DNA of 64,000 nucleotides from Paraurantiacibacter namhicola (GTDB taxonomy: Bacteria; Pseudomonadota; Alphaproteobacteria; Sphingomonadales; Sphingomonadaceae): positions 915,001 through 979,000 of the forward strand of contig NZ_CP016545.1 in assembly GCF_001687545.1 (NCBI RefSeq). Direction: 5' to 3'. Positions 27,326 to 36,180 of the stretch are shown here, one piece after another. Under the pieces are notes generated by a model. That model saw only the letters and a program-made list of their open reading frames with translations, did not search any database and had not been told where the DNA came from. The translations under genes were made by a program, and so were the position numbers. The stretch's first letter is position 1, and every line of letters starts with the position of its first letter.

Positions 27326-27359
27326 GGCGGGGCCGCCGGTTATCCGGTCTGACCCCGCC
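27326..27359 (-). terminator. GC-rich hairpin between TonB-dependent receptor and sulfatase 3
   Basis: GGCGGGG (27326-27332) pairs with CCCCGCC (27353-27359), and within it CCGG-TTAT-CCGG forms an inner stem. There is no T-run on either side. It may therefore act as a partial terminator or 3' end stabiliser that lowers sulfatase expression relative to the receptor, rather than a full stop. Confidence 0.45.
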
Positions 27360-27377
27360 GATGCGACGAAGGACTCG

Positions 27378-30275
27378 TCAGTTCCTGAATGTCACGCCGA
27401 TCACGAACCGGCGATCGTTCACGGTGTATTCCAGCGGCCGTTCCAGCAGTTCCTGATAACGCTCTTCCGGCTCGTTCAGGATGTTCACCGCTTCGAAGGA
27501 CAGCTTGATCTTGTTCGTCACATCGAAACCGATGGACGCATCGAGCTGGCCGTAGGGCCTGGCGAAGCTCGCCTGGTTCGTGTCGGTCCGCTCGTCGTAA
27601 AACTCGCTGCGCCAGTTGTACGCGACACGGGCGGAGATCGGACCCTTCTCGTAATAGCCGATCAGGTTATAGCTATGCTCGGAAAGATCCTGCACCGGGA
27701 GCTGCAGGCCGGTCGCGCTCAGCGAACCGAAACCGGCATCGACATAAGTGTAGTTGGCGATGAAGCCGAAGCCGTCGAGCGGGGAGGGCAGGAAGTCCAG
27801 GCTCTGCTGCCAGGATACTTCGACGCCCTTCACTTCGGCGCCACCGACGTTCACCGGCGTTTCCGCGCGGATCAGATCCTGCCCGACAAGGCAGCCGTCC
27901 GTACCGGGCGTGAATTCTGACTGGTCGTCGGCAATGGGCAGACAGACGCTAGTTACGCCGTCCTCGATGCGCTCATCGTACCGCTTGTAGAACAGCGCGA
28001 CCGCAATCAAGTTGGAATCGCCGTAATATTTCTCGAGCGACAGGTCGAATTGCGTCACTTCCTCGGGCAGCAGGAAGGGATTGCCGCCACGCGCCCGGTC
28101 GAAGCTGTCGGATACGATCAGCAATGGCGAGGCGTCCTGCAGATCAGGCCGTGCCATCGCCTTGGCCGCGCCGAAGCGGACGTAGAAATTGTCGAACGGC
28201 GTGGCGACCAGGTTCAGGCTGGGCAGCCAATTATGGTATTTCAACGACTCGCTCTGGAAGATCAGGACATCCTCGTCGAACTGGACGGCATTCGGATCAG
28301 GTGCCGGGCCGGAAGAATTGCGGCTGGTGTGGACATAACGAACGCCGACATTGCCGAATACCGGGATGCTACCGACGTCGAAATCGAAATTGAGCTTTAC
28401 ATAAGCCGCAGCGGTCTTGCGTTCGGCATCGTAGCCGAAGGACTCGTCAGGCTGGAGGATGATGCCGTATGTGTCCAAGAGGCGCAAACGGTTGTCGACC
28501 AGGAACTGCGGGTCAGGAAGCAGGAAGCTATCCGGCTGGTCGCCCGTGGCACCGTCCAGATAATCATCGAACGGCAGCTGGACAATCAGGCCCGGCTCGC
28601 TCTGCAGCAGGTCGTCATAATCCGTATCGCCAAGCGTGCCGTCGGCCGCGCCTCGCGCATCGCGTGCGCGCAAACGACCGCGTACGCCGGTTACCCTAGC
28701 GTAACGCGCCCCGAATTCGATTGTGTGAAACGTATCGTTTCCGGTGTCGTAATCGAAATCGAGCCTGAGAGCCTGTTCCTGGGTCCGATCAGTATCTTCG
28801 TTGATGGCGATGTTGTTGAAGGTGTAGATCGAAGGATCGTTGAAATCGAACCGCGCGTCTTCCGAAAACCCGGTCACCGGAACGCCGCCGACTTCGGACT
28901 GCAGCGGGATGTAATCCGGAACATCGCCGTCACCATCGAAATTGATGAAGAAGAACGGGCTGTCCGTCCCGCCGATGCCGCTCGTCGTATTAATGTAACG
29001 CTGGAAGCGCTTGCCCTTACCGAATGACAGCTGGACCTGGCCGTCCAGGCTCGATCCGATCTTGAACTTCGCGCCGGCCTGCACGGTCAGGATGTCCTGC
29101 TCCGGCGGGTTCGACGCACCGGAAATGCCAAATCCGATCCCCTGCGCTCGGCCGCGATTGTTGAAACCGCCCAGGAATGCCTGGCGGATCGTCTGGTTCG
29201 GCGAAATCACCAGACCCGGAATATCGGAAAAACGATTGTTGATGGCAAACCCGCCCATGCCATCCGGGCTGTAGGCGTTGTTAAGGCGAGCCGTCGCCTG
29301 ATATTGCCGGTCGTCCGCGCGATTCCGGCTGTATGTGCCGTTGACGTACAATTCGAACCCGGGCGCAGGCTGGTACTGAAAAGCTGCTGTCCAGCTGTCG
29401 AGTTTGCGATCCTGCTCCGTAACACGGAACAGCGTCTGGGTCGGCAGATAGGCGCCATCTTGCAGATCCGTAATGATCCCGTCGCTGTTGCGTTCGATCA
29501 GTTCGCCCGCAACACCGTCTCCATCAAGGTCAAGCCCGAGGCCGTCCAGCGCCTCGTAACCGCGCACGCGGAAGAAATCCTGCCGCAGCTTGCGATGCTT
29601 GCGGGTGTAGCTGACCAGGAAACCGGCCTCGCCAGCACCGTTGCCAACTTCGAAATTGTCGGCAACCAGCACGTTGAAGTTTGGGGTCCATGCATCAGCC
29701 CGTTCGGCATATTGCGCTTCGGCGCGGGCGCTAAATGTGAAGCCTTTGCGGTCGAGCGGCTGGCGCGTGTTGAAGCGGACGATGGCACCAAGTGCGCCTT
29801 CGATCTCGTCCGCAGCCGGTGTCTTGATCACCTCGATGCTCTTGAAGGCCTCGGACGGGATCGCGTTGAAAGACACGTTGCCATCCGCGGTCGAGCCGAC
29901 CTGCGTCTGCCCGTTCACCTCGACGCGGTTCTGCGAGAAACCGCGCACGGCGATTTCGGAGCCTTCGCCTTGGTCGCGGTTGATCTGAACGCCGGTGACG
30001 CGCTGCAGCGCCTCTGCCACGTTGGTATCGGGCAATTCGCCGATGTCCTCGGCGTCGATCACGTCCTTGATCTGGTCGGAATTGCGCTTCGCATTTGTCG
30101 CACCCTGGATAGATGCGCGAATGCCGGTGACGATGATCGTGTTACCGGTGGTTTCGGGTGCATCGTCCTCAGCTTGCTGCTCAGGCGACTGAGCCGCAGC
30201 CGGTGCAGAAATGGCAAACATGCTTCCGCTAAGCAGAAGCGCAGTGGTCAGGCGGATACCCGTAGAATTCTTCAT
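27378..30275 (-). CDS. TonB-dependent receptor of the polysaccharide utilisation locus
   Basis: Outer-membrane active importer of 965 residues driven by TonB. It has a signal peptide (cleavage near AAAQS), a TonB-box-like stretch TIIVTGIRAS, then a plug domain (DVIDAEDIGELPDTNVAEAL, GVQINRDQGEGSEIAVRGFS). A long 22-strand-type barrel follows, ending in VIGVTFRN with an aromatic close to the C-terminus. The plug beginning with GIRASIQGATNAKRNSD is the Caulobacter/sphingomonad carbohydrate receptor type. No SusD partner is present, as usual in Proteobacteria. Two tandem operator copies lie about 100 bases upstream. It presumably imports sulfated oligosaccharides. Confidence 0.96.
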   Translation of the reverse strand: MKNSTGIRLTTALLLSGSMFAISAPAAAQSPEQQAEDDAPETTGNTIIVTGIRASIQGATNAKRNSDQIKDVIDAEDIGELPDTNVAEALQRVTGVQINRDQGEGSEIAVRGFSQNRVEVNGQTQVGSTADGNVSFNAIPSEAFKSIEVIKTPAADEIEGALGAIVRFNTRQPLDRKGFTFSARAEAQYAERADAWTPNFNVLVADNFEVGNGAGEAGFLVSYTRKHRKLRQDFFRVRGYEALDGLGLDLDGDGVAGELIERNSDGIITDLQDGAYLPTQTLFRVTEQDRKLDSWTAAFQYQPAPGFELYVNGTYSRNRADDRQYQATARLNNAYSPDGMGGFAINNRFSDIPGLVISPNQTIRQAFLGGFNNRGRAQGIGFGISGASNPPEQDILTVQAGAKFKIGSSLDGQVQLSFGKGKRFQRYINTTSGIGGTDSPFFFINFDGDGDVPDYIPLQSEVGGVPVTGFSEDARFDFNDPSIYTFNNIAINEDTDRTQEQALRLDFDYDTGNDTFHTIEFGARYARVTGVRGRLRARDARGAADGTLGDTDYDDLLQSEPGLIVQLPFDDYLDGATGDQPDSFLLPDPQFLVDNRLRLLDTYGIILQPDESFGYDAERKTAAAYVKLNFDFDVGSIPVFGNVGVRYVHTSRNSSGPAPDPNAVQFDEDVLIFQSESLKYHNWLPSLNLVATPFDNFYVRFGAAKAMARPDLQDASPLLIVSDSFDRARGGNPFLLPEEVTQFDLSLEKYYGDSNLIAVALFYKRYDERIEDGVTSVCLPIADDQSEFTPGTDGCLVGQDLIRAETPVNVGGAEVKGVEVSWQQSLDFLPSPLDGFGFIANYTYVDAGFGSLSATGLQLPVQDLSEHSYNLIGYYEKGPISARVAYNWRSEFYDERTDTNQASFARPYGQLDASIGFDVTNKIKLSFEAVNILNEPEERYQELLERPLEYTVNDRRFVIGVTFRN

Positions 30276-30578
30276 TTTCCTCTCCCTCGCCCGAATCGCC
30301 GTTCGGAACTTCTTCCAGGCCCATGCTGCTACCGCATTCTACGAACAAGCAGAGGCTTTCGAATCACCTTATGACAATATTGACATGATTTGACAACATT
30401 GACATAACGATGGTTGCCCGAACGTCAGTTTCGGGAGAAAGCGGGGCAGGCCCTGCACGATGTCCAGGCGGTGAGACCGTCCTCCGGTGCAAACGGGCAG
30501 GCACATCGTTCAGCCTAGGGTCGACCACCAGCTGTAGATCGTGCTGACTCTGGCACTGTGGGACAGGACAAACGATAT
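30276..30578. other. Divergent control region between TonB-dependent receptor and sulfatase 4
   Basis: This 303-base stretch without a gene holds two tandem palindromic operator copies (30372-30404) nearer the receptor. TTGACA-like hexamers overlap them on the plus strand, and TTGTCA-N16-TCATAA is a candidate minus-strand promoter. The half next to sulfatase 4 (about 30420-30560) shows no further copy of the motif and nothing else I can recognise. Confidence 0.5.
30372..30404. promoter_or_regulatory. Island operators, copies 2 and 3 (TonB-dependent receptor promoter)
   Basis: TGACAATATTGACA (30372-30385) and TGACAACATTGACA (30391-30404) each match the island palindrome TGACAA-NN-TTGTCA with one mismatch in the right arm. 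Their centres are 19 bases apart, close to two helical turns, which favours cooperative binding on one DNA face. They lie about 100 bases before the receptor start and overlap candidate promoter hexamers. Confidence 0.65.
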
Positions 30579-32060
30579 ATGCGCTTGCCAAACTTCAAAT
30601 TCAGCGCGCTCGCCGCAGCGGTAACGGTCGCACTGGCCGCATGCGCGGCCGGGTCGGCGAACGATTTCACATCTTCAAAAGCCGCGAACGCATCGTCCAT
30701 GCCCAACATTGTGGTGGTGCTGGTTGACGATATGGGCTGGATGGATGTCGGCTATAACGGCAGCAAGCTTTATGAGACCCCTGCTATCGACGGATTGGCT
30801 GCCGATGGCTTGCAGTTCAATCGTGGTTACGTCGCGTTCCCGCGCTGCGTGCCGTCTCGCTATGCACTGATGACTGGCCGTAATCCTGCCCGTGCTTCGA
30901 TGCCGGGCGAACGCCGCGGCGACCAGTTGCGGCCCGAAGAGGTGACGATCGCCGAAGGTATGAAGCAGGCGGGATATGACACCTTTTTCGCCGGCAAATG
31001 GCATCTCGGCAAGAAGAAGGGCGCCATGCCCGAAGACCAGGGGTTCGATATCAATATCGGCGGCGGTTCGGCCGGAGCCGTGGGATCACACTTTTACCCG
31101 TGGGGTGCGGAGAAGAAACTGACGCTCGGCCCCGGCCTGGAGGACGGTGTCAAAGGCGAATATATCGCCGATCGCCTGACTCAGGAGACAGTGGAGTTCA
31201 TCGAGGAACAGCAAGCGACCGGCAACGGCCGTCCGTTTTTTGCGGTTCTTTCACATTATGCTGTCCACACGCCCATCCAGGGCAAGAAGGACGACACGGC
31301 TTATTACGCCCGCAAGATCGAGGCCAATGGCGGTGTTCGTCAGCCGGAAGTCGCGCAGATCGACGGCCAGACCAAGCTGCACCAGGACAACGATGAATAT
31401 GCGGCGATGGTCAAGAGCATGGACGAAAGCGTCGCCAGCGTGCTCGCCACGCTGGACCGGCTGGGAATCGCCGACAACACAATCGTGGTTTTCACTTCAG
31501 ATCACGGTGGTCTGAGTAATCGCGGTGAAGGTCGTGGTCGCGAGCTAGCGACAAGCAATTTGCCGCTGCGCGCCGGCAAAGGTCACTTGTGGGAAGGGGG
31601 CGTGCGCGTGCCTTTCCTGATACGCTGGCCAGCCCGCATCGCGCCGGGCCAGAAAACGGACGCGCTGGTGAGCGTGATGGATCTGTTTCCGACGTTCCTC
31701 GACGCCGCCGGTGCGCCGCTGATGCCAGAAGCTCATGTCGATGGCCGAGACATCACCCCGCTCTTTGCCAACCCGGCGATGGAATGGCCGCGCACCCTGC
31801 ATTGGTACGATCCGCGTCCGCGTCCGCAATCCACCGGTGACACCGCAGCCAGCGCGATCATGGATGGCGATTGGAAATTCGTCATCAGTTACGACGAGAG
31901 CGCCGAAGGTGGCCTGTTCAACGTCGTCACCGATCCCGGTGAAACCAGGAACGTGGCAGCGCAAAATCCCGAGCGTGCCGCGCGCATGGAGCAAAGCCTG
32001 AACGGTTGGCTGAAATCCATCGATGCGACTAAACCGCGCTTGGGGCGAAAGAAGAGGTAG
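30579..32060 (+). CDS. Sulfatase 4, arylsulfatase-type lipoprotein (S1 family)
   Basis: Type I sulfatase of 493 residues with lipobox LAAC (Cys22). The formylglycine site is PRCVPSRYALMTGR (Cys90). The first metal site is VVVLVDDMGWMDVGYNG and the second is FTSDHGGLSNRGEG. KWHLGKKKG supplies the conserved Lys/His after the active site, and GKGHLWEGGVRVPF closes the core. Such arylsulfatase A-like enzymes often act exo on sulfated sugars. ATG 30579 starts a proper lipoprotein signal, while the alternative GTG at 30558 adds seven residues. It is divergent from the receptor and followed by the EF-hand gene 76 bases on. Confidence 0.92.
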   Translation: MRLPNFKFSALAAAVTVALAACAAGSANDFTSSKAANASSMPNIVVVLVDDMGWMDVGYNGSKLYETPAIDGLAADGLQFNRGYVAFPRCVPSRYALMTGRNPARASMPGERRGDQLRPEEVTIAEGMKQAGYDTFFAGKWHLGKKKGAMPEDQGFDINIGGGSAGAVGSHFYPWGAEKKLTLGPGLEDGVKGEYIADRLTQETVEFIEEQQATGNGRPFFAVLSHYAVHTPIQGKKDDTAYYARKIEANGGVRQPEVAQIDGQTKLHQDNDEYAAMVKSMDESVASVLATLDRLGIADNTIVVFTSDHGGLSNRGEGRGRELATSNLPLRAGKGHLWEGGVRVPFLIRWPARIAPGQKTDALVSVMDLFPTFLDAAGAPLMPEAHVDGRDITPLFANPAMEWPRTLHWYDPRPRPQSTGDTAASAIMDGDWKFVISYDESAEGGLFNVVTDPGETRNVAAQNPERAARMEQSLNGWLKSIDATKPRLGRKKR

Positions 32061-32136
32061 GCGCCGCGGGTTCAGTATGGCTTAAGTCGGTGCTCTTTAT
32101 GACATCGATAGAGAACAATAATCACGGAGAGCTACT

Positions 32137-32445
32137 ATGAAAATTCGTCTCGCAATCGCCGCCTCGACAGCCGCCGCCCTTGCCATGGGTGTCGCCACGC
32201 CAGTGCAGGCCGCGCCGGACACGATGAAGAAGGCCGAACGCTGGATCAAGCGAATCGACACCAACGAGGATTCCCGCGTCGACATGGAAGAATGGGCCGC
32301 ATATCGCACGATGATGGTCGAAGAGAAGGGCAAGGATGCCAAAATGGCCGAGCCCAAGCGCGTCGAGCGCAGCTTTAAGAAGAAGGATGCGAATGGCGAC
32401 GGGTTCATTACCGCCGACGAAGTGCTGGACGACGGCGAAGAATAA
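32137..32445 (+). CDS. Exported EF-hand calcium-binding protein
   Basis: Small periplasmic-type protein of 102 residues: a Sec signal ending near VQAAP, then two EF-hand loops. The first is DTNEDSRVDMEE (about 45-56) and the second is DANGDGFITADE (about 87-98). The second has the canonical Asp/Asn/Asp and Glu ligands. The first has Asp at positions 1 and 5 and Asn at 3, and is plausible. ATG 32137 is preceded by GGAGAG. It lies downstream of sulfatase 4 and ends at a strong terminator. Sulfatases need calcium, so a calcium-buffering or chaperone role is conceivable but unproved. Confidence 0.85.
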   Translation: MKIRLAIAASTAAALAMGVATPVQAAPDTMKKAERWIKRIDTNEDSRVDMEEWAAYRTMMVEEKGKDAKMAEPKRVERSFKKKDANGDGFITADEVLDDGEE

Positions 32446-32470
32446 CAAACATTCCTAGTAAGTTCGCAAT

Positions 32471-32497
32471 GCGGCGGTCCTTCGGGGCCGCCGCTTT
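32471..32497 (+). terminator. Rho-independent terminator after the EF-hand gene
   Basis: GCGGCGGTCC and GGGCCGCCGC form a ten-pair stem (one G-T wobble) closed by the stable tetraloop TTCG and followed by TTT. It begins 25 bases after the EF-hand stop and isolates the sulfatase 4 unit from the autotransporter operon, whose operators start at 32519. Confidence 0.8.
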
Positions 32498-32518
32498 CAT
32501 ATGCACGGGTCGTCTGGT

Positions 32519-32562
32519 TGACAAAGTTGTCAGTCATGTGCGACCAAATGACATTATTGTCA
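32519..32562. promoter_or_regulatory. Island operators, copies 4 and 5 (autotransporter operon promoter)
   Basis: TGACAAAGTTGTCA (32519-32532) is a perfect TGACAA-NN-TTGTCA palindrome. TGACATTATTGTCA (32549-32562) has one mismatch in the left arm. The centres are exactly 30 bases apart, about three helical turns. They lie 55-98 bases before the autotransporter ATG and directly after the preceding terminator, the expected place for promoter control. Confidence 0.7.
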
Positions 32563-32616
32563 CATGCGATACTCGCGCATCGAGATGCGGGCCGCCGAAC
32601 TACTTGGGAGAAATCG

Positions 32617-35600
32617 ATGTTCATCCGTCGCAAAGGCCGCCATTCCATTAACCGTAATCTCCGTTGCTCGCTCCTGCTCGGCTCCGGCCTGGTCGCAATG
32701 ATGCCGGGCCTAGCGGCCGCGCAGACGACGATCGACGGTGCGGAGACAAGCCGCGTGACGATTGGGGATGACGATGTTCTGATCGTAACCGAGACCGGTT
32801 CCATCGTGCCAGACGATATTGCCGTCAACGTGAAGGATACGACCGGCGAAGGTGTCGTGATCGACAATTCCGGGCGCATCGTCAGCACGAACAACCGCGC
32901 CATCAACGGCTTCGGCAATGGGCGGCAGATCGTGACGATCTTCAATCGCGCAGGTGCCCTGATCCAAGGCGATAACGACGCCATCCGCTTCCAGAATGGT
33001 GGCGATGCGGACTCGGTCATCACCATCGACAACGCCGGTACCATTTCAAGCGACAACCAGGCCATCGAAGTGCGTTCGATGGCGGATGGCACTCAGTTGA
33101 TCGTCACCAACCGTGAAGGCGGTGCAATAAGCGGGGGCGTGGGCATCCAGACCAACGCCAACACCAGCGCCGGTGGTAACAACATCCTGCCCACCACGAT
33201 CGACAATTTCGGCACCATCACCGGGCTCAGCGGGGAGGCAATCTCCCTCGGAACGCGCGGCGAAAAGGTGGTTAACTTGCATTCCGGCAGCACGACGATC
33301 GGCGGCGCTGGCGTGGCGGTGGCGCATTATGGCAAAGATGCCTTTACGCTGGGTCTGTACACCGATGCCAATATTACCGGATCCCTGCTCGGCAGCGCCG
33401 ATGGCGACGCCGTAGACACGCTCGCGCTTCTCGGTGACGGGAGCGATGACATCTACGCCGATATCGCCGAGTTCGAGCGACTGTCGGTCCGCTCCGGCAC
33501 GTGGACCGTAGCGAACGATTTCACGTTTACCGGCGGCGCCACGCTGGAGGGCGGCATGCTCGTTGTCGATCAGACCCTGACGGCAGATACTAGTGTCCAG
33601 TCAAACGCCATCCTCGGTGGCTCCGGCACGGTCGATGGCGTCGTGACAGTGGAAAATGGCGGCGCGCTCTATCCGGGCATGGACGGCACCGTGGGCACGA
33701 TCACTGTCGGCGGGCTGATTTTGCAGGACGGCTCACAGCTCTATTTCGACCTCGGCTCGCCCGACGATGCCAGCGCCAGCGACCGTATCCAAGTCAATGG
33801 CGATTTGACGCTGGACGGCGACCTGTTCGCATCCGACATCGGTGGATTCGGGGAGGGCGTCTATCGTCTGATCGATTTCACCGGCGCCGTTACCGATAAC
33901 GGCCTCGACATCATCTCGCTGCCCGACGGATATAATGTCGAGGACGGGACGATCCAGGTCACGGCCGATGGCCAGGTCAACCTGATCATTTCGCTGCCTG
34001 CCACGGACATCCAGTTCTGGGACGGCTCCGGCGCGCCGGGCGATGGAATTATCTCCGGCGGAAGCGGCAGTTGGGTCAACGACGACAATTCATGGGCCAA
34101 TGCCACCGGCACCCGCAACGGTTCTTGGGATAGCGGGTTTGCAGTCTTCACCACCGTCGGCGGTACCGTAACCGTAGATGACGACATCACATTCTCCGGC
34201 ATGCAATTTATGGTCGATGGCTATGTCATCGCCGATGGCACCGGTGCGCTGACCATCACCGAAGAGGCGACCTCCATTCGTGTCGATCCCGACGTTACAG
34301 CGGAAATCTCTGCCGATATCGGCGGCGAAGGCGGATTGTTCAAACAGGATACCGGCACGCTGATCCTTTCCGGCAACAACACCTACACCGGCGAAACCAA
34401 CGTCGCCGATGGCGAGCTTCGCCTGCAAGGCGGCTCCGCCATTGTCGATTCCGGCACCGTGACGCTCGGCGGCCAAGCCCTGCTTACGGTTACGGATGAC
34501 GAGACATTCGAAACGCTGGAAGGCACGGGCACTGCAAGCCTCCTGTCTGACCTGTCGGTCGGCGGGGCGGGCGCCGACTTCGTCTTCGGGGGCATGATTA
34601 CCGGCGATGGGGCACTGGTGAAGGAAGGCAGCGGTGTCTTCACGTTGACCGGCCAGAGCGATCACACGGGCGACACGCTGGTGAATGCCGGGGAGTTGCG
34701 GATCGACGGCTCGACTGCCTCCACGGTATTCGTCGCCGACGGAGCCCTGCTTTCCGGCACCGGCATGACTGGAGGCCTCGACATTTCGGGCACGCTTGCG
34801 CCCGGCAATTCCATCGGCACGCTGATGGTAGACGGGGACGTGACGCTCAATTCCGGCAGCATTTTCGAGGTTGAGGTCGATCCGCAGGGCAATTCCGACC
34901 TGCTGCTCGCCAGCGGCACCGTCAACATCAATGGGGGCGAGGTCCAGGTGCTGGCCGACGGCACCGATTACGCGCGGGCCACGCAGTACCAGATCATCGG
35001 GGCGGACAGCGTTACGGGTGAATTCGACGGCGTCAGCGACAACCTGGCCTTTCTCGATTCCTCGCTGTTTTACATGGATGATGCCGTGCTGCTGCGCCTC
35101 GTGCGCAACGATGTCAGCTTCGCTTCGGTCGCGACCGATCCCAACCAGGTTGCAGTCGCCACCGCACTGGATGCCGCGCCGTTCACCCCGCTCTTCGACA
35201 CGCTGGTCAATTTCGATGCGGCGTCCGCTTCCCAGGCGTTCGAACTGCTCTCGGGCGAAGGCTTTGCCGGCACGCTCGCGCTGCTGAATGCCAATGCCTA
35301 CGAGGATCGCCGTCCATTCGTGGACCGCCTGTCCGGCCCGATCGTGGAGGGTGCGGGCATCTGGGCGGATGCTTCCATCATGGACAGCTCCGTCGACGCG
35401 ACCGATGGCTACGCTGCCGGAGATTCCCTGCGTGCTGCCTTCTCGACCGGTTTCGAATTCGGGATCGGCGACTTCGGCAAGATTGGCGTGGGCGGGTTTT
35501 ACGGCAATAACGACTTCGTATTTTTCGGACCGGACTCGCAGGCGAACGTGAAGACTTATGGCCTGTTCGGTTATGCCGGGGCCAATGTCGGCACGGTCGC

Positions 35601-36180
35601 GCTGCGCACCACGGGCGGGTATACCTGGTACGAAGCAAATTACGAACGTCGCTTTCTCGTGACCGGCCTGTCGGACGATCTCGCGGGCCAGGAGGATGGC
35701 GATGGCTGGCAGGTCTACGCCGAAGCGGCGCTGCCTCTTTCCATCGGCAATTTCTCCATCGAGCCCTTCATCGGGTATGCCCATGTCGAAACCAATCTCG
35801 ACGGGCTTGCCGAAAATGGCGGCATCGCGAGCCTGACCGTGGACGAAGCCAGCTATCAGACGGATAGCCTTCTCGGCGGCGTCCGCGTGGGCGGGCCGCT
35901 GGTGCAGCTTGCCCGCGATACCCAGCTGAATCTCGATTTCGAATTGACCGGGCAGAAACTGCTGGATGACAATACCCGCGCGGTACGCACGGCCAGCTTC
36001 TCCACTGGCGGCGGGCCGTTCACGATTGGTGGTGCGCAGCCCGGCGACACCTTGGTCGACCTGAAGTTAGGCGTGACCTTACCCGCCATGGGTGGCGAAT
36101 TCAGCGCTGCGGGCCTGGGGACTTTCGGCGATGGCTACGATAGCTATGGTGCCAAGATTTCCATGATTTGGGGGTTCTGA
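32617..36180 (+). CDS. Autotransporter with passenger of beta-strand repeats and C-terminal barrel
   Basis: Type Va secreted surface protein of 1187 residues. An N-terminal signal (LLLGSGLVAMMPGLAAAQ) follows a longer basic leader. The passenger is rich in Gly/Asp/Thr beta-helix repeats with an autotransporter-associated repeat GTLILSGNNTYTGETNV near residue 590. The last 280 residues form the autotransporter barrel, ending SYGAKISMIWGF with the terminal Phe needed for Bam insertion. No catalytic domain is recognised in the passenger. ATG 32617 has GGGAG upstream, and the longer frame to 32518 covers the operators. Its stop overlaps the ATG of sulfatase 5, so both are made from one message. 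Confidence 0.92.
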   Translation: MFIRRKGRHSINRNLRCSLLLGSGLVAMMPGLAAAQTTIDGAETSRVTIGDDDVLIVTETGSIVPDDIAVNVKDTTGEGVVIDNSGRIVSTNNRAINGFGNGRQIVTIFNRAGALIQGDNDAIRFQNGGDADSVITIDNAGTISSDNQAIEVRSMADGTQLIVTNREGGAISGGVGIQTNANTSAGGNNILPTTIDNFGTITGLSGEAISLGTRGEKVVNLHSGSTTIGGAGVAVAHYGKDAFTLGLYTDANITGSLLGSADGDAVDTLALLGDGSDDIYADIAEFERLSVRSGTWTVANDFTFTGGATLEGGMLVVDQTLTADTSVQSNAILGGSGTVDGVVTVENGGALYPGMDGTVGTITVGGLILQDGSQLYFDLGSPDDASASDRIQVNGDLTLDGDLFASDIGGFGEGVYRLIDFTGAVTDNGLDIISLPDGYNVEDGTIQVTADGQVNLIISLPATDIQFWDGSGAPGDGIISGGSGSWVNDDNSWANATGTRNGSWDSGFAVFTTVGGTVTVDDDITFSGMQFMVDGYVIADGTGALTITEEATSIRVDPDVTAEISADIGGEGGLFKQDTGTLILSGNNTYTGETNVADGELRLQGGSAIVDSGTVTLGGQALLTVTDDETFETLEGTGTASLLSDLSVGGAGADFVFGGMITGDGALVKEGSGVFTLTGQSDHTGDTLVNAGELRIDGSTASTVFVADGALLSGTGMTGGLDISGTLAPGNSIGTLMVDGDVTLNSGSIFEVEVDPQGNSDLLLASGTVNINGGEVQVLADGTDYARATQYQIIGADSVTGEFDGVSDNLAFLDSSLFYMDDAVLLRLVRNDVSFASVATDPNQVAVATALDAAPFTPLFDTLVNFDAASASQAFELLSGEGFAGTLALLNANAYEDRRPFVDRLSGPIVEGAGIWADASIMDSSVDATDGYAAGDSLRAAFSTGFEFGIGDFGKIGVGGFYGNNDFVFFGPDSQANVKTYGLFGYAGANVGTVALRTTGGYTWYEANYERRFLVTGLSDDLAGQEDGDGWQVYAEAALPLSIGNFSIEPFIGYAHVETNLDGLAENGGIASLTVDEASYQTDSLLGGVRVGGPLVQLARDTQLNLDFELTGQKLLDDNTRAVRTASFSTGGGPFTIGGAQPGDTLVDLKLGVTLPAMGGEFSAAGLGTFGDGYDSYGAKISMIWGF

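Noticed and set aside
26022-27920. Open frame of 632 codons on the plus strand opposite sulfatase 3 and the receptor end
   Set aside because: Crosses two genes and the intergenic hairpin, shows no family features, and the minus strand is convincingly coding.
32617-36180. Tandem DNA repeats in the autotransporter passenger
   Set aside because: The protein is repetitive in style (Gly/Asp/Thr beta-helix turns), but I saw no exact tandem DNA repeat units.
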